A stretch of DNA of 64,000 nucleotides, taken from assembly GCF_000003815.2 (NCBI RefSeq), contig NC_049980.1, positions 4,697,386 through 4,761,385 of the forward strand, given 5' to 3'. Made by a program: the position numbers and the translations under genes. Positions 24,301 to 33,900 of the stretch are shown here, piece after piece. This DNA comes from Branchiostoma floridae. Lineage: Eukaryota; Chordata; Leptocardii; Amphioxiformes; Branchiostomatidae. Under the pieces are notes generated by a model. That model saw only the letters and a list, made by a program, of their open reading frames with translations, did no database searches and had not been told where the DNA came from. Every line of letters begins with the position of its first letter. The stretch's first letter is position 1.

Positions 24301-26923
24301 GGAATCTAATAGTGTGTGGGTGTTATAATGTGTGGTCACATGACTCTAATCACATACAAATTCAAATGTAATTGGTAAATTGTCTGTAACGCCATATTAA
24401 GTGAGTGTAAACACTTTGTTTTGAAACCGCCAGGTGGGGTGCTTCCCCGTGCATGGGCTGTGCTCGGTCTGGGCCATCCTGGCCGTCGGCATCTTCGGGC
24501 ACGTGGACGCGCTGGAGGGCATCAGTAGATACGACGGGCTCCTCAAGGTAGGTGCTTTATACACAACGCCCATTTCTTATGTAAAATTAGAATTAAAATT
24601 AAAACAATTTTTTTAATGTTTTAGTGCAGGCTTAGTTCATGCTTTTTATTCCTGGCCTTCCTTCCTTTCTTCCATTCCTATTCCATCTTTCTTTCTTTTC
24701 GTCCTTCATTCATTCCGTCTCTCCTTCCTCCCTACCTCCTTTTCTACATTCCTTCCTTACATCCTTTCTTCCTTCCGTGCTTCCTTCCTTCCTTACTTCC
24801 ATTCTTCCTTCCTTCTCTCCTTCCGCCATTGCTTCTTTCATTCCTTCCTTTTTTCCTTCGTTAGTTTCGTTTATTACACCTTCCTTTCGTCACAAATCAT
24901 TCCTCGATTCAGACGTATCATGATTGCTATGAAATGTAATGAAATGTGATATCATTACAGTCATTCATTCAATCGTTCCTTTATTCACCGATTCATTCAT
25001 TCATTCTTTATAGCCTCCATAGCAGGCTCTCTGGGGGCCTTTTTTTCTCTTCATAATACACTTTTGCTGGCCATTTTTTTGCCGGTGCGGTTGCATGGAT
25101 GCATGGATGCATGGATCGGTCACTTTAAGCAAATAGCCCATCTATACGTGCTATTGCGTAATCGAGCCAGCGTGGCCGAGCGGTCTACAGCACGGTACCA
25201 GCCTTCTTTAGATCGTAGGTTCGAACCTCACTTGCTAAATTTTTTTTTCTTTGTTAGACAAATCTCGTGTAGTGTTTTTTTAATAGAAGAAAGACCAATT
25301 CAGTAATTCGATGTTTAAAAACTCTTTTTTCGTGTGATTTTGTTTAACATCCAGGCTTTTTCCAAAATACGCACCGGCCAGCTTTTTTCAGAAGCTTTCT
25401 TGTTTGTACTGCATCGCTGTCACACCGGCCGTCGCTGACTACTGGTCTACGGAGCGGAAGAGCCTGCTCTTGAGGCTACATTCTTTCGTTCATCAATTCA
25501 TCATTCATCTATCTATCTCCAGGGAGGCGGGTTCTACCTGTTAGGAGTCCAGGCGTTAGGTGCCGTCACGTTTATCAGCTGGGCCTGCGCCATGTCCTTC
25601 ATCCTGCTAAAGGGCATCGACAAAATCATCGGGCTGAGGGTGTCTTTGGAAGAGGTAGGAGTTATATTGTCTTCATTATTTACTTGTTTGCTTGTTTGCT
25701 TATCTATTTCTACAATATGTTAATTATATGTTTTGCTTCGATCCACCGGTGTCACGTCTTGCTATCTAACAAAATTCTTCTCCGGCGTTAAACTTTAAAG
25801 GACTACAACTTAACTTGCTAGCCGCCATGCTAGATAGAAACGCATGGTCAGACATTGTTAATGGCACCTCATATGAGGATGAACTGAACTGAACTGTTAA
25901 ACTTTATCTAAGCAATAAGTGACACAAGTGCGCATATACAAGTGTGTGTGATTTCAATATTGACATTGGTGTGCGTCCCAAAATAATTTCATCAGGTTGG
26001 TAGAATATAGGATATATGAGGATTCTTTTGCACAACCAAAATTTGACTTACTTGCTGAGGTTTCGATGTCTGTCAGACATCATCTGAGGAAGATGTCTGA
26101 CAGACATCGAAANNNNNNNNNNNNNNNNNNNNNNNNNNNNNNNNNNNNNNNNNNNNNNNNNNNNNNNNNNNNNNNNNNNNNNNNNNNNNNNNNNNNNNNN
26201 NNNNNNNNNNNNCAAAAGAATCCTCATATATTCTGACATTGGTGTGGTTTAGCCTTTTGGTAAAGTTTGCGGGGGAAAAGTTGACACCAAATCTTTTGAA
26301 TACGGAACTCATACGGACTTGAATACACGAGCAAGTGTGACTAAGGCTTTTCCATCGTTACTTCATAGTTATAGGGTTAAACTTTGTAATGAAGAACTGA
26401 GCCATGTCTCGACATCCTAATGAAAACAAAACATGGACAAAATCATACTTTTTTTCTCAGTCTTTACAGTTTGTCGAGAAAAAGTTGCAAATGGTCGCAG
26501 CAAAAATATGCTAATATTCAGTCTCACGGTGAAACTTTTCTATGTTCACTGAAGGAACTAATCGGAGCGGACATCTGCGAGCATGGAGTCGGCTCAATCG
26601 ACGACAACTCCCCGCCTGAGTTCAACGAAGCTACCGGTAAGGACCTTACCGACTCGGACGACGATGATGGGCCTCCAACAACTCTCGCTAGGGGGAGCTC
26701 CGACCGCAGCACGAAGCGCCCGCACAGCCTCGGCAAGCGGCTCGGGCTCCGGAGCCTGTCCTTCCGCGGGAGTTTCAGAGAGCGCCCGCCGAGCTTGATG
26801 AGTCTCACGGGCGGACTGAAAGACCAGCCAACCGGCTTCGGAGTCGACCATCCCCGCCCGGTGTACAACTTCTCACCCGACGTTAATAGCGGGCGGCTGT
26901 ACCCGAAGATTGTTGTAGGATAG
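15310..26923 (+). CDS. AMT: AMT-type ammonium transporter 2 (12 coding exons, 540 aa)
   Basis: Paralog of the gene at 1711-10747 and divergent from it. Exons: 15310-15451, 16015-16123, 16907-17061, 17462-17562, 20059-20240, 21308-21379, 21907-21966, 22816-22892, 23693-23802, 24434-24547, 25523-25654, 26555-26923. All GT/AG, frame kept (1623 nt). Extracellular N-terminus MAAAANVTNATNVTAT has several N-glycosylation sites; then WILTSAFIIFTMQSGFGLLE. Pore signature YVDVGGAGPVH gives His187 and Asp179; CFPVHGLCSVWA gives the second pore His343. C-terminal tail about 419-540 keeps IGADICEHG, then a Ser/Arg-rich region (possible phosphorylation) unlike paralog 1. Introns 2 and 4 contain tandem copies of the neighbouring exon edge with its splice site; I chose the acceptor at 16907 and donor at 17563 because they join in frame with no loss of the family core. 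A 100-N gap lies in the last intron. Confidence 0.92.
16232..16440. mobile_element. Half MITE related to 4680-4970 (AMT2 intron 2)
   Basis: Shares GTTCATCTGTGACG, CGCTTACCAACAAGCTTTTG, GTGTGACGTCAGCAAATGG and CGGTATCGGCCCCCG with the element in AMT1 intron 7, then abuts the exon 3 edge array. Only part of the inverted pair is present. Confidence 0.5.
16436..16970 (+). repeat. ~110-bp tandem array copying the AMT2 exon 3 start and its acceptor (5 copies)
   Basis: Units start (TTGACGGGA) at 16436, 16543, 16652, 16762 and 16877. Each holds TTTTCTCTCCCTGCTAG or a variant (copy 1 TGATAG, copy 4 TGCCAG) followed by the coding ATACGCGTTTAGTTTCGGTG ... GGACAGTTCTTC. The fifth is the genuine exon 3 (from 16907). 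Copy 1 has a 1-nt deletion in the exon part. Confidence 0.88.
17525..18063 (+). repeat. 44-bp tandem array copying the AMT2 exon 4 end and its donor (12 copies)
   Basis: Unit: TTCTGTTTCCCCTCCCACTG GGCCTGGGACAGTAAGGTAACGTG. The first copy is the genuine exon 4 end (…HWAWDSK, donor AAG|GTAACG at 17562/17563). Two subtypes interleave (TCTCCTCTCACTGG and CCCCTCCCACTGG); unit 8 has AAGCCTAACG and unit 10 has an internal duplication. Most copies keep a usable-looking AAG|GTAACG donor. Confidence 0.9.
18560..18810. repeat. Purine-rich AGAAA/GGAA low-complexity tract
   Basis: AAAGAAAGAAATAAGAAAGA-type sequence in AMT2 intron 4; a shorter similar tract is at about 19925-20000, just upstream of exon 5. 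Confidence 0.75.
20590..21122. mobile_element. Non-coding element with inverted ends AGGCCTACGTCACAT (AMT2 intron 5)
   Basis: Left AGGCCTACGTCACATCCCC then GGGGCCCGGCCGGGCAGC; right end ATGTGACGTAGGCCT. The ends are inverted and the CCGGCCGGG block sits just inside the left end. Same family traces at 23120-23640, 36486-36830, 47640-47760 and 48912-51115. Confidence 0.6.
22160..22530 (+). pseudogene. Non-LTR retrotransposon ORF2 C-terminal remnant
   Basis: Conceptual translation gives RISAHSLEIEKGRYK, a stop, then KVPVQDRLCKYC ... VEDEIHFICNCPHYEDERNN, and after a frameshift IKEVGLFISHCLQRR. The pattern RLCxYC ... EDExHFxxxCPxYxxxR is the C-terminal end of many LINE reverse-transcriptase proteins. 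Broken by at least one stop and one frameshift. Sits in AMT2 intron 7 in the same orientation; no role expected. Confidence 0.6.
23000..23640. mobile_element. Composite of MITE fragments in AMT2 intron 8
   Basis: Contains ATGTTGATTCGACTCTATGG ATGACATCCG (like the ends of the 38719-39530 element), then AACCCGGGGCGCGGG ... GAAACGAAAAATATGATATA AAAGG and a distal CCCGGCCGGGCCCC / AACGTGACCTAA, i.e. the CCGGCCGGG family. Boundaries uncertain. Confidence 0.45.
23820..24270. repeat. Tetranucleotide AATC/CATC low-complexity tract
   Basis: AATCAATCAATC, then CATT, CCAT and CATCCATC runs in AMT2 intron 9. Confidence 0.85.
24640..24900. repeat. (TTCC)n-type pyrimidine tract
   Basis: Imperfect CTTCCTTCCTTT repeats in AMT2 intron 10. 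A long open frame across it is pure low complexity (Pro/Ser/Phe/Leu). Confidence 0.85.
25165..25240 (+). other. tRNA-like sequence with A and B boxes (likely pseudogene or SINE head)
   Basis: GTGGCCGAGCGG matches a class II (Leu/Ser-type) A box and GTAGGTTCGAACC a B box, about 40 bp apart, followed by a T run (pol III stop). The acceptor stem pairs only about 5 of 7 and the T stem is imperfect, so I do not call a working tRNA. In AMT2 intron 10. Confidence 0.4.
25990..26240. mobile_element. Inverted-repeat element spanning a gap (AMT2 last intron)
   Basis: ATATATGAGGATTCTTTTG before the gap is inverted after it (CAAAAGAATCCTCATATAT). A second palindrome, TTTCGATGTCTGTCAGACAT / ATGTCTGACAGACATCGAAA, abuts the gap. 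The N run 26113-26212 probably reflects failed assembly of this foldback. Confidence 0.6.
26113..26212. other. Assembly gap (100 N)
   Basis: Exactly 100 N in the last AMT2 intron. Confidence 0.99.
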
Positions 26924-27232
26924 CCCCTTTGGTTGTTCGTAGTGATTCTCGCTATTTTAGATCGGCCTATGCCATATAGCTGACAACTCCACACCATATT
27001 CGAGCTTTTTATAACTTTTTTGGTGGCAGACAAAAAGCAAAACGCGCATTTAATTATAAATGTACAACAGCACAGTGATTAATATCAAAAATGCTAAAAT
27101 ATAATCCCTAACCAACTACGAAAACAACTTCACGTTCTGGGCAGAACATGCTCATACACTTAAGGTAATGTAGACTGACATATATGGTAATATACATTAA
27201 AAAGGTGACGGTCGTAATAAGGGGCTAAGACA

Positions 27233-27238
27233 AATAAA
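27233..27238 (+). terminator. Candidate polyA signal of AMT2
   Basis: AATAAA about 310 bp after the AMT2 stop codon; first canonical hexamer on the coding strand that I see. Confidence 0.4.
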
Positions 27239-27445
27239 GGTGGAAATGTCTATAATGATTTGCTAGTGGGATATGTCTACTATCGGCTAACATGCGTAGA
27301 GTATAGTCCGAGAGGGAAATGTGCCCCTGTGATCTATAGACTGACTCTCCGTACCCAACTATTCATCGGACTGTGGCCGAATTCTTCTATCAATACGAAG
27401 GTCTGGTGGAGGCTGGCTGGCTCCGTCTTGAGTGATCCAACGACT

Positions 27446-27545
27446 TTTGCCTTGTTGCAAAACGTCTTGTGCCTTGTTGCGAAACGACTTGCCTTGTGGC
27501 GAAATGACATTGGCGAACTGACATTGTGGCCAAACGACCTGTTAC
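27446..27545 (+). repeat. Degenerate ~20-bp repeat downstream of AMT2
   Basis: Repeated CCTTGTTGCGAAACGACTTG-type motif (TTGTTGCAAAACGTC, TTGTTGCGAAACGAC, TTGTGGCGAAATGAC, TTGTGGCCAAACGAC). Matches the array in the last AMT1 intron. Confidence 0.5.
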
Positions 27546-27918
27546 CATCCAATATCACTGCTTGCGTATAGATTGTAGCTTGTTCTAGTAATGACAGCAC
27601 ATGAAGCTTGCTGTCAAGGCCAGTCGCTTGAAGCGAGGCATGTAGAACTTTTACCTTGTCCACTATAGAAGTTTAACTAAACACCACCTCCGAATCCAAT
27701 GTTCAACATGATGATGTAAGTAGGATACATTCTCAATTTTGCAATCATTTGACTCACTTGAATTGATTAGCAAGTTGTAATGAGTATTCGTGATGTGGCA
27801 CCACATGTATGTACATGAAGGACAATATACCATATATAACAGATTGTGAAGGACAATATACAATAGATTGTCGTAATACCAAAAAGTGTAAGTGCGTACT
27901 AGTATGCATCACACACAG

Positions 27919-27921
<3 letters not shown>

Positions 27922-27977
<56 letters not shown>

Positions 27978-27985
27978 CGTGTGTG
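27922..27985. repeat. (GT)n microsatellite
   Basis: About 25 uninterrupted GT units. Followed at about 28000-28110 by one unit of the dispersed AACTCGAGAAC ... GGGAAGACGAAG ... TACTGCAGCA repeat also found in the DUOX introns. Confidence 0.9.
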
Positions 27986-28547
27986 TGTTTCTGGAGTTTT
28001 GAGTTATGAACATCTGGATTATTGATTTCTATGTGGGTAGGTGTTGGGAAGACGAAGCGACTTTAGTCCCCCTCTAATGTGACATTCGTACTGCAGCAGA
28101 GAGTTTGGTTTTGGTACCTTATATATCTCACATACCATTATGGCTTGTTTCGATTTACCATATGCTACTTTTGGCAATATCATGTTTTATCAGCAAACCA
28201 ATGACCCTGACCTTCATAACCATGCATCATGTACATATATCAACAATTTGTATCTTGATTTACAATTTTGTTTTCTCGTCTGGAAACAATACAAAGACCG
28301 GGATGATATATTACTACTAATGTGGCACCAAGGAAACTAAACAATGACCGTGACTTTCCTGTATATTTTTGTTTAGTTTATCAACGGTTTCTATCTTGAT
28401 TTACCATGGTTCCTCTTTGTCGTATAGATATAGTACAATGCCATCAAGGAAACGGCACGAACCAAAGGGACATAATTTGACTGTTCAGAACTTTAGAGAA
28501 ATTAGTTTTTTACATTTACAACATTTGTTGATGGATTGGAATTTCAG

Positions 28548-28880
28548 GTGGCGTCGGGTAGCGGAACGGTATACGTAGTTATTGGGTGTTTGGCCCGAAG
28601 CCCAGAGAACATTGGGTTTGAGTCAGCCGATATGTTCCGATATGTCGTCCTTTTGGGAAAGACACACGGATGTCTTCGCTTCACCTAGGTGAAAATAAGT
28701 ACCTTAGTGCGGTTAGGGCCATCCCTCGGATAGGACTTTAAAAGGAGGTCCCGCATTTCAGGAGAATCACACCTCAAGCATTTAAAAGAATCCGACACAC
28801 TTATTGAAAAGAGTAGGGGCCCTTCCCGGTATGAGTGGATCAAATAGACCCGTCCGGATATGCAGCTTGTACTGTTCTGT
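28548..28880 (+). mobile_element. tRNA-derived SINE, GGTGGCGT family
   Basis: GTGGCGTCGGGTAGCGG head, TTGGGAAAGACAC, AGGTGAAAATAAGTACCTTA, GGTTAGGGCCATCCCTCGGA TAGGAC and AAAAGAGTAGGGGCCCTTCC blocks, as in the copy at 42450-42790. Confidence 0.65.
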
Positions 28881-28999
28881 ACAAACCTGAGTGTGTTATG
28901 AGTTGTTTACCGATTATGCAATACAAACAAAGAGATAAACAAATAAACCAACAACAGGAAAACAGGTGACTTTCACCTTTTGAGAATACCAACCCGAAT

Positions 29000-29262
29000 G
29001 ATCAGACGGCAAGGTTTGATAGACCCATATCTCATGAAGGACTGCTACTCTTTTCGATAAATGTGGTGGATTTTTTTATAGACTCTCCTCATTCATGGGA
29101 CTTCTAGCTTTACGTCCTATCCAAGGATGTCCCTAACCTAAGTTATGCACTCATTTTTGTGTCGAGAGTGAGAAAATAGGTTTTAAGTGATTTCTCCAAC
29201 AAGGGCACAACAGGAGGAATTCGAACACAGAACCATCAACTCTACTCCTTAAAAATCTATAC
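29000..29262 (-). mobile_element. tRNA-derived SINE, same family, reverse copy
   Basis: Read on the minus strand: GGTTCTGTGTTCGAATTCC (B box), AGTGCATAACTTAGGTTAGG GACATCCTTGGATAGGACG and a TTATCGAAAAGAGTAGCAG tail. Confidence 0.6.
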
Positions 29263-29639
29263 TTAACGAAACAAAACGATGTGATTTATAACTTTTAAAG
29301 CTTGTCTGAGACCTCTTCATGTCAATACATTGGCAGACATTGTTTCGGAATGTTCAACTATAATGATTTATTCAAGCATTAATGTATTAAATAAGTCTAA
29401 ATCATACAAAACAACAAAGGAGAATGGTTTCTTAGCCTTTTGTGATATTTATGTAGTATAAAATTAATATAATTAATATCTATCATCCATACAATACACT
29501 TCTATTATCGTTACAGGCCTTCAAACTACATTTACAAAACTCTCAAATAAATATCTACCCCCTAGTTAAGATTTAGAATGCATTCAATTGCCGTACAAAT
29601 TGAGAAAAAAAAAGATACTACATGATATGTGTATGAGGG

Positions 29640-29815
29640 GCGTAGCGCTCTCACTGCGACCTAGATAGGCTAATTTAACCTTCACTTTCATACCAGGTAT
29701 GTCATACAAAACGTAAAAGTGTGACTGAGTAGAAACGCACGAAGTGTAAAATGATTCGTTTCTTTTCTACGCAATTCGTTGAGCGATGTGAAAAATTTTA
29801 GGTCGCAGAGAGAGC
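29640..29815. mobile_element. Small MITE
   Basis: Left GTAGCGCTCTCACTGCGACC and right GGTCGCAGAGAGAGCGTG are inverted with one mismatch and one small gap, about 175 bp apart. Confidence 0.5.
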
Positions 29816-30679
29816 GTGTCGAAAGCGCCGTCCTGGTGGAAACGGGTTATCAGGCGCTGAACGTACTGAACACCTCTCGTACACATGCACAGTAAACTTC
29901 GAAAGTTTCTTGGTATGTGCATAACACATAGCCTCTTGGATAAAGGCAGTGCCTATGGCTATCACTTAAAAGTCAAAATACACATTGCAAATACAGCAGA
30001 AAACAGGCAAAACACAACACTTATAACACACCTTTCTACAATACATTTACACCAAAATAGTGGCTACAATAACCAGTAAGGCCTTATCCAAAGGTGACCA
30101 CCAGTGAAGGCTTGTCAGTACTCTACAGTAATCTATTTGCAAAATATCAGCAACATGTCAGTAATATACTGATGTAAACATGTACACACATACACATAAA
30201 TACGTCGTGTGCTCAACTTGGTCTATAGCTTCACCGAACGCGTATCATATTGTATTGGAGTTTTCTTGTCAACAACCAGGTTTTTGTTAATTGCCAAGTT
30301 GAACGTTTCTTAGAGGCGAGGACGAACATCAGTTGTGTTAAGACCTAAAGCTGGTCTCTCATTGGGCCCTGTCTTTCGACGACTGTTTGCGAAAGACATT
30401 CGCTTAGCGTATAAAAATCGCCAACACGTCGCCAATGAATCGCCAACAAGCACTAGTTGGTCGCGAGTGGAGGCGTTTGATTTTTTTTTTAAATTTGAGA
30501 AGAATGTTGCGAATTGGCGCAAACTAGTCGCCAACAGACACAATCACCGCAAATCCTTTTTTGATGAATGTTTCAATCATTGTATTTTTTTAGAATTCGG
30601 TAGTATCACTGTGATTTCAATAATTCCAGCAAAGTTATCCAGACTGAATCGGAGGAAGTGACATTCCGGGTGCGGTCAT

Positions 30680-30685
30680 TTTATT
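30680..30685 (-). terminator. Candidate polyA signal of DUOXA
   Basis: AATAAA on the minus strand about 250 bp after the DUOXA stop codon. Confidence 0.4.
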
Positions 30686-30934
30686 TGTAGAGGTCAAGTA
30701 TTTTACTCATGTGTCAGTATGACCACAAGAGAAAATTGGCCAAAGAATCGCGACGTTGCCGCAACGATTTGTCGCAGGCAGGCGCTACTCAAAAGAGATA
30801 CCGCTTTAAAATATGGCGAGAAAAGAAAACCACGAGTCATTCTAGCTCTCACGAAGGTAGCTTATTAGCTTTCGTCGGAGAATAACAAAACTTGGTTGTG
30901 AACAAGGAAACTCATGTACGGCATGGAAAGAACT

Positions 30935-33900
30935 TCAGGCTGGTATGCCAGAGTCCACCATGGTCTTACGACGGGGCTTCTGGAACACAGCAAGGCCGGA
31001 GGTAGGTCTTCCGCTATTGGGCCGAGCCTGGAATAACAGAAACAACAAGATCACATCGTGGTTAAAAGATCAAGAAATGTAAGGTTGGCCTTTGTATATG
31101 ATGAAATCCTCCACCTGCCATAGAGCAAAAACACTCAAGAGTTTATAGAATTTTTATGAAAAAATGACTACTTTTCAAAGGTAAACACACGTACCTAAGT
31201 ATATGTCCATCTTGTTCACGGAGTGACCTAGTTCTCGCGAGAGTTGCGAGAACTAGGTCAAGACTTGCGTGGATTTTCTGCCCCTTACCCCGCCCCCTTG
31301 CGGAGTAGGAGTAAGAAGGGATTGGGTAGCTCTCAACTCTCGCGAGAACTAGGTCACTCCGTGAACAAGATGGACCGATAACCATCAACAATTTGGAGGT
31401 ACGTGTGTTTATTACCTCTGACCAGTAGTCACTGTTTGATGAAAGTTCTATTTGTATATATGTGACTAATGAATCTCTTTAACGATTTTCACTTACAATT
31501 ATAGTGCTTTCGCTGTTCTCCTGGCTAGTCCCTGCAACGTCTTCAGAAATGGTCTGCAAAGAGAGTACGGTTGTTGGATCTGGACCTGGTGAAAAAACAA
31601 GAGGTGTTAACGATGTGATATGTAATACTATTCTTTCTTTAAACATTATTTGTACACAACCGAGTGCTTTATTTAACTGACGTTCGGGTCATAGTCTGTC
31701 ACCTTCCTCAGGGCAATTCTGACTGATTTACATTGTACTGCAGCATAGGTGTTGCTGCGTCTCATAGCGGTGTAGATAAGGAAGTCAACCCCAGTGATGA
31801 ACCGAGGGATACAAACTTAGCCACGTTTGGGATTGTTTTCTCGCTGCAAAAGCGCCACCTACATCGGCTACGTATAGCGGCGAGAAGCAGAACTCCAGTC
31901 AGAAGCTCTAAGGAAGGTGTCTGAGAGACATCGAAACGTAAGCCAAGTAAATACATACTGGTTGTAAAAAAGAATTCTCCTACATCTTAGGACTGTAGGT
32001 GTTTCTTACCTCTTGTTGGAGACTTCTTGACGGTGTAATATTCGTCAGGGTCGGAGCCCACGGAGAAGAACGTAGACGTGACGTTAGGGAAGCGGAGGTC
32101 CAGAAATAAGATGATGACTCCCAGCAAAACAGTTACGGACCCTGGGGGCGAAAAAAACCCTCATTAAGAAAACGATACAATAAAGTGTTAACGGTTCGTG
32201 GCGTCGTGTGTGACGTAACTGTCAGAGCGTTCGGCTCGGAATATACAGTTTCTGAGTTCGATACCCGCCGTGCCCCCGACGTTGTGCCCTTGGGAAAGGT
32301 ACTTCACACGACCTTCCTCACTTCATTCAGGTGTAAAAATGGGTACCTGACTTCGGTCGGGGAGGTAAAAGAGAAGACTAACTGTACCTTCTGTACTATG
32401 TATGTGGCACTGTTAGTATAAGTTACTAACTTGAGTGCAATGCCACGTTGTCATTGTCTGTCCAAAATCAAATAGTAAAAAAAGGGTAATAACCAGCACC
32501 TAGGTGAATAAAGTGTTATAACGCCTGGTCAGAGCTATAATCACCCACTTATTCGCTCACTCGGTAGATTTATTCGGTGGTTAAAGCAAATGACCTAGAC
32601 TTATGACATCGTCTTCACCGAGGGAATAGGCGCATCATTAACGTTATTATTATATAGCCTATGCAAACTAACATATAAGACATACGTATTCCTACATAAC
32701 AGCCCTCTAGCTTTGTCCTGCCACTTGCTACATTAGCGGTAACCATGGTGACAGTCGTCTGGTTCAGGTTCAAGAACACTAGGACGAAATGGAGCAAAAA
32801 TACAATATGTTTCCCTTCCTTGAAGGTATACATAAATATGGAACTGAATAATAAGTGTACTAACTGTGGAATCACAGATAGACATGCAAAAATTGTCGAA
32901 ACCTCTTACCGACGGCCAGGTTGAGCCAGAAACACCAGCCATAGTGGAACACAAGCGTCGCGGTTCCCATAGGAACGGCCAGCACCGGCCCGAACCGCAG
33001 GAAGTGGAAGATGAGGTTGCCTAGCAACATGACTCCGCCCGTCAACATCATGAAGTAGGCTCCATACCGGATGAACATGCAGAACAGGATGTTGGTGATG
33101 ATCCACAGGGGGAAGGCGGTCCTGTACAAACAAACAAACAAACAAACAAACAAATAAATAAGTAAACAGTTAACAATATCCCCCAGGTACATCAACAACA
33201 CTTCAATATACATCGAGGCTTTAAAATCATCACTTAACAGAGACGGGGGTGCTATAGATTTTCTGCAACTTATGATCAACTGCTCTCCCAGTCACGTGTT
33301 CTATCTACCTAACATGACGTCACAGAAGCAGATGTGGTACTGTGGTGTGTTATTTTTCGCCGATTTTCTTTATGATTTAGATATTGTGAAATACGTAAAA
33401 AGTATGATTTAGAAGACAACAAAATACACAAAACGTAAGAAAATTCTGAATATTTCGTTCTTTTTCTCTGAAAATCTTTTGAACCCCGCGGTGTCGCACC
33501 GGTTGACCCAAGTGTCGTGAGATACCAACGTACCACAGCATGGTGAGTGTGTAGTAGCCCGCCAGCCGGTAGCTGCGGTGCCAGCGGATGTCTTCCCCGT
33601 CCAGGGTGAAGTACTCCGCCACCCAGAGGATCGGGTACGGTAGGCCGCGATACTGGGCCGCACGGAACTCACGGTTTGTCAGGCTCGCTGTATGTGCGGA
33701 ATAGAGCAATTTTCACATTGCGCCGTACAGTACATCAGCATATAAGGTTAGTTCACCTTTATCCGTGGGGTAACCTATATCCGTTGCTTTTCAAAACAGG
33801 GTATCTAGGCACATCATGTCGATGGATTGTAGTCATATTTCAGCCATACCATAGGTAAAAGTGATTTTTGAACAGTCTATTGTTGCATGGGGGATGGCTG

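Larger units (their letters stand above)
26924..30934. other. Tail-to-tail AMT2-DUOXA intergenic region
   Basis: No gene-like coding frame. Contains both candidate polyA signals, a 20-bp repeat array, a GT microsatellite, SINE copies in both orientations (28548, 29000) and a small MITE at 29640-29815. I recognise nothing in 28110-28540, 29270-29630 and 29890-30660. Confidence 0.5.

Noticed and set aside
24639-24923. 94-codon Pro/Ser/Phe-rich frame (others like it at 47535 and 48304-48702)
   Set aside because: Low-complexity TTCC/CATT tracts.
25165-25240. Calling a functional tRNA gene
   Set aside because: Acceptor and T stems pair poorly and no clean anticodon arm can be drawn; kept as tRNA-like only.
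26524-27033. 169-codon minus-strand frame
   Set aside because: Antisense to the last coding exon of AMT2, which is GC-rich.
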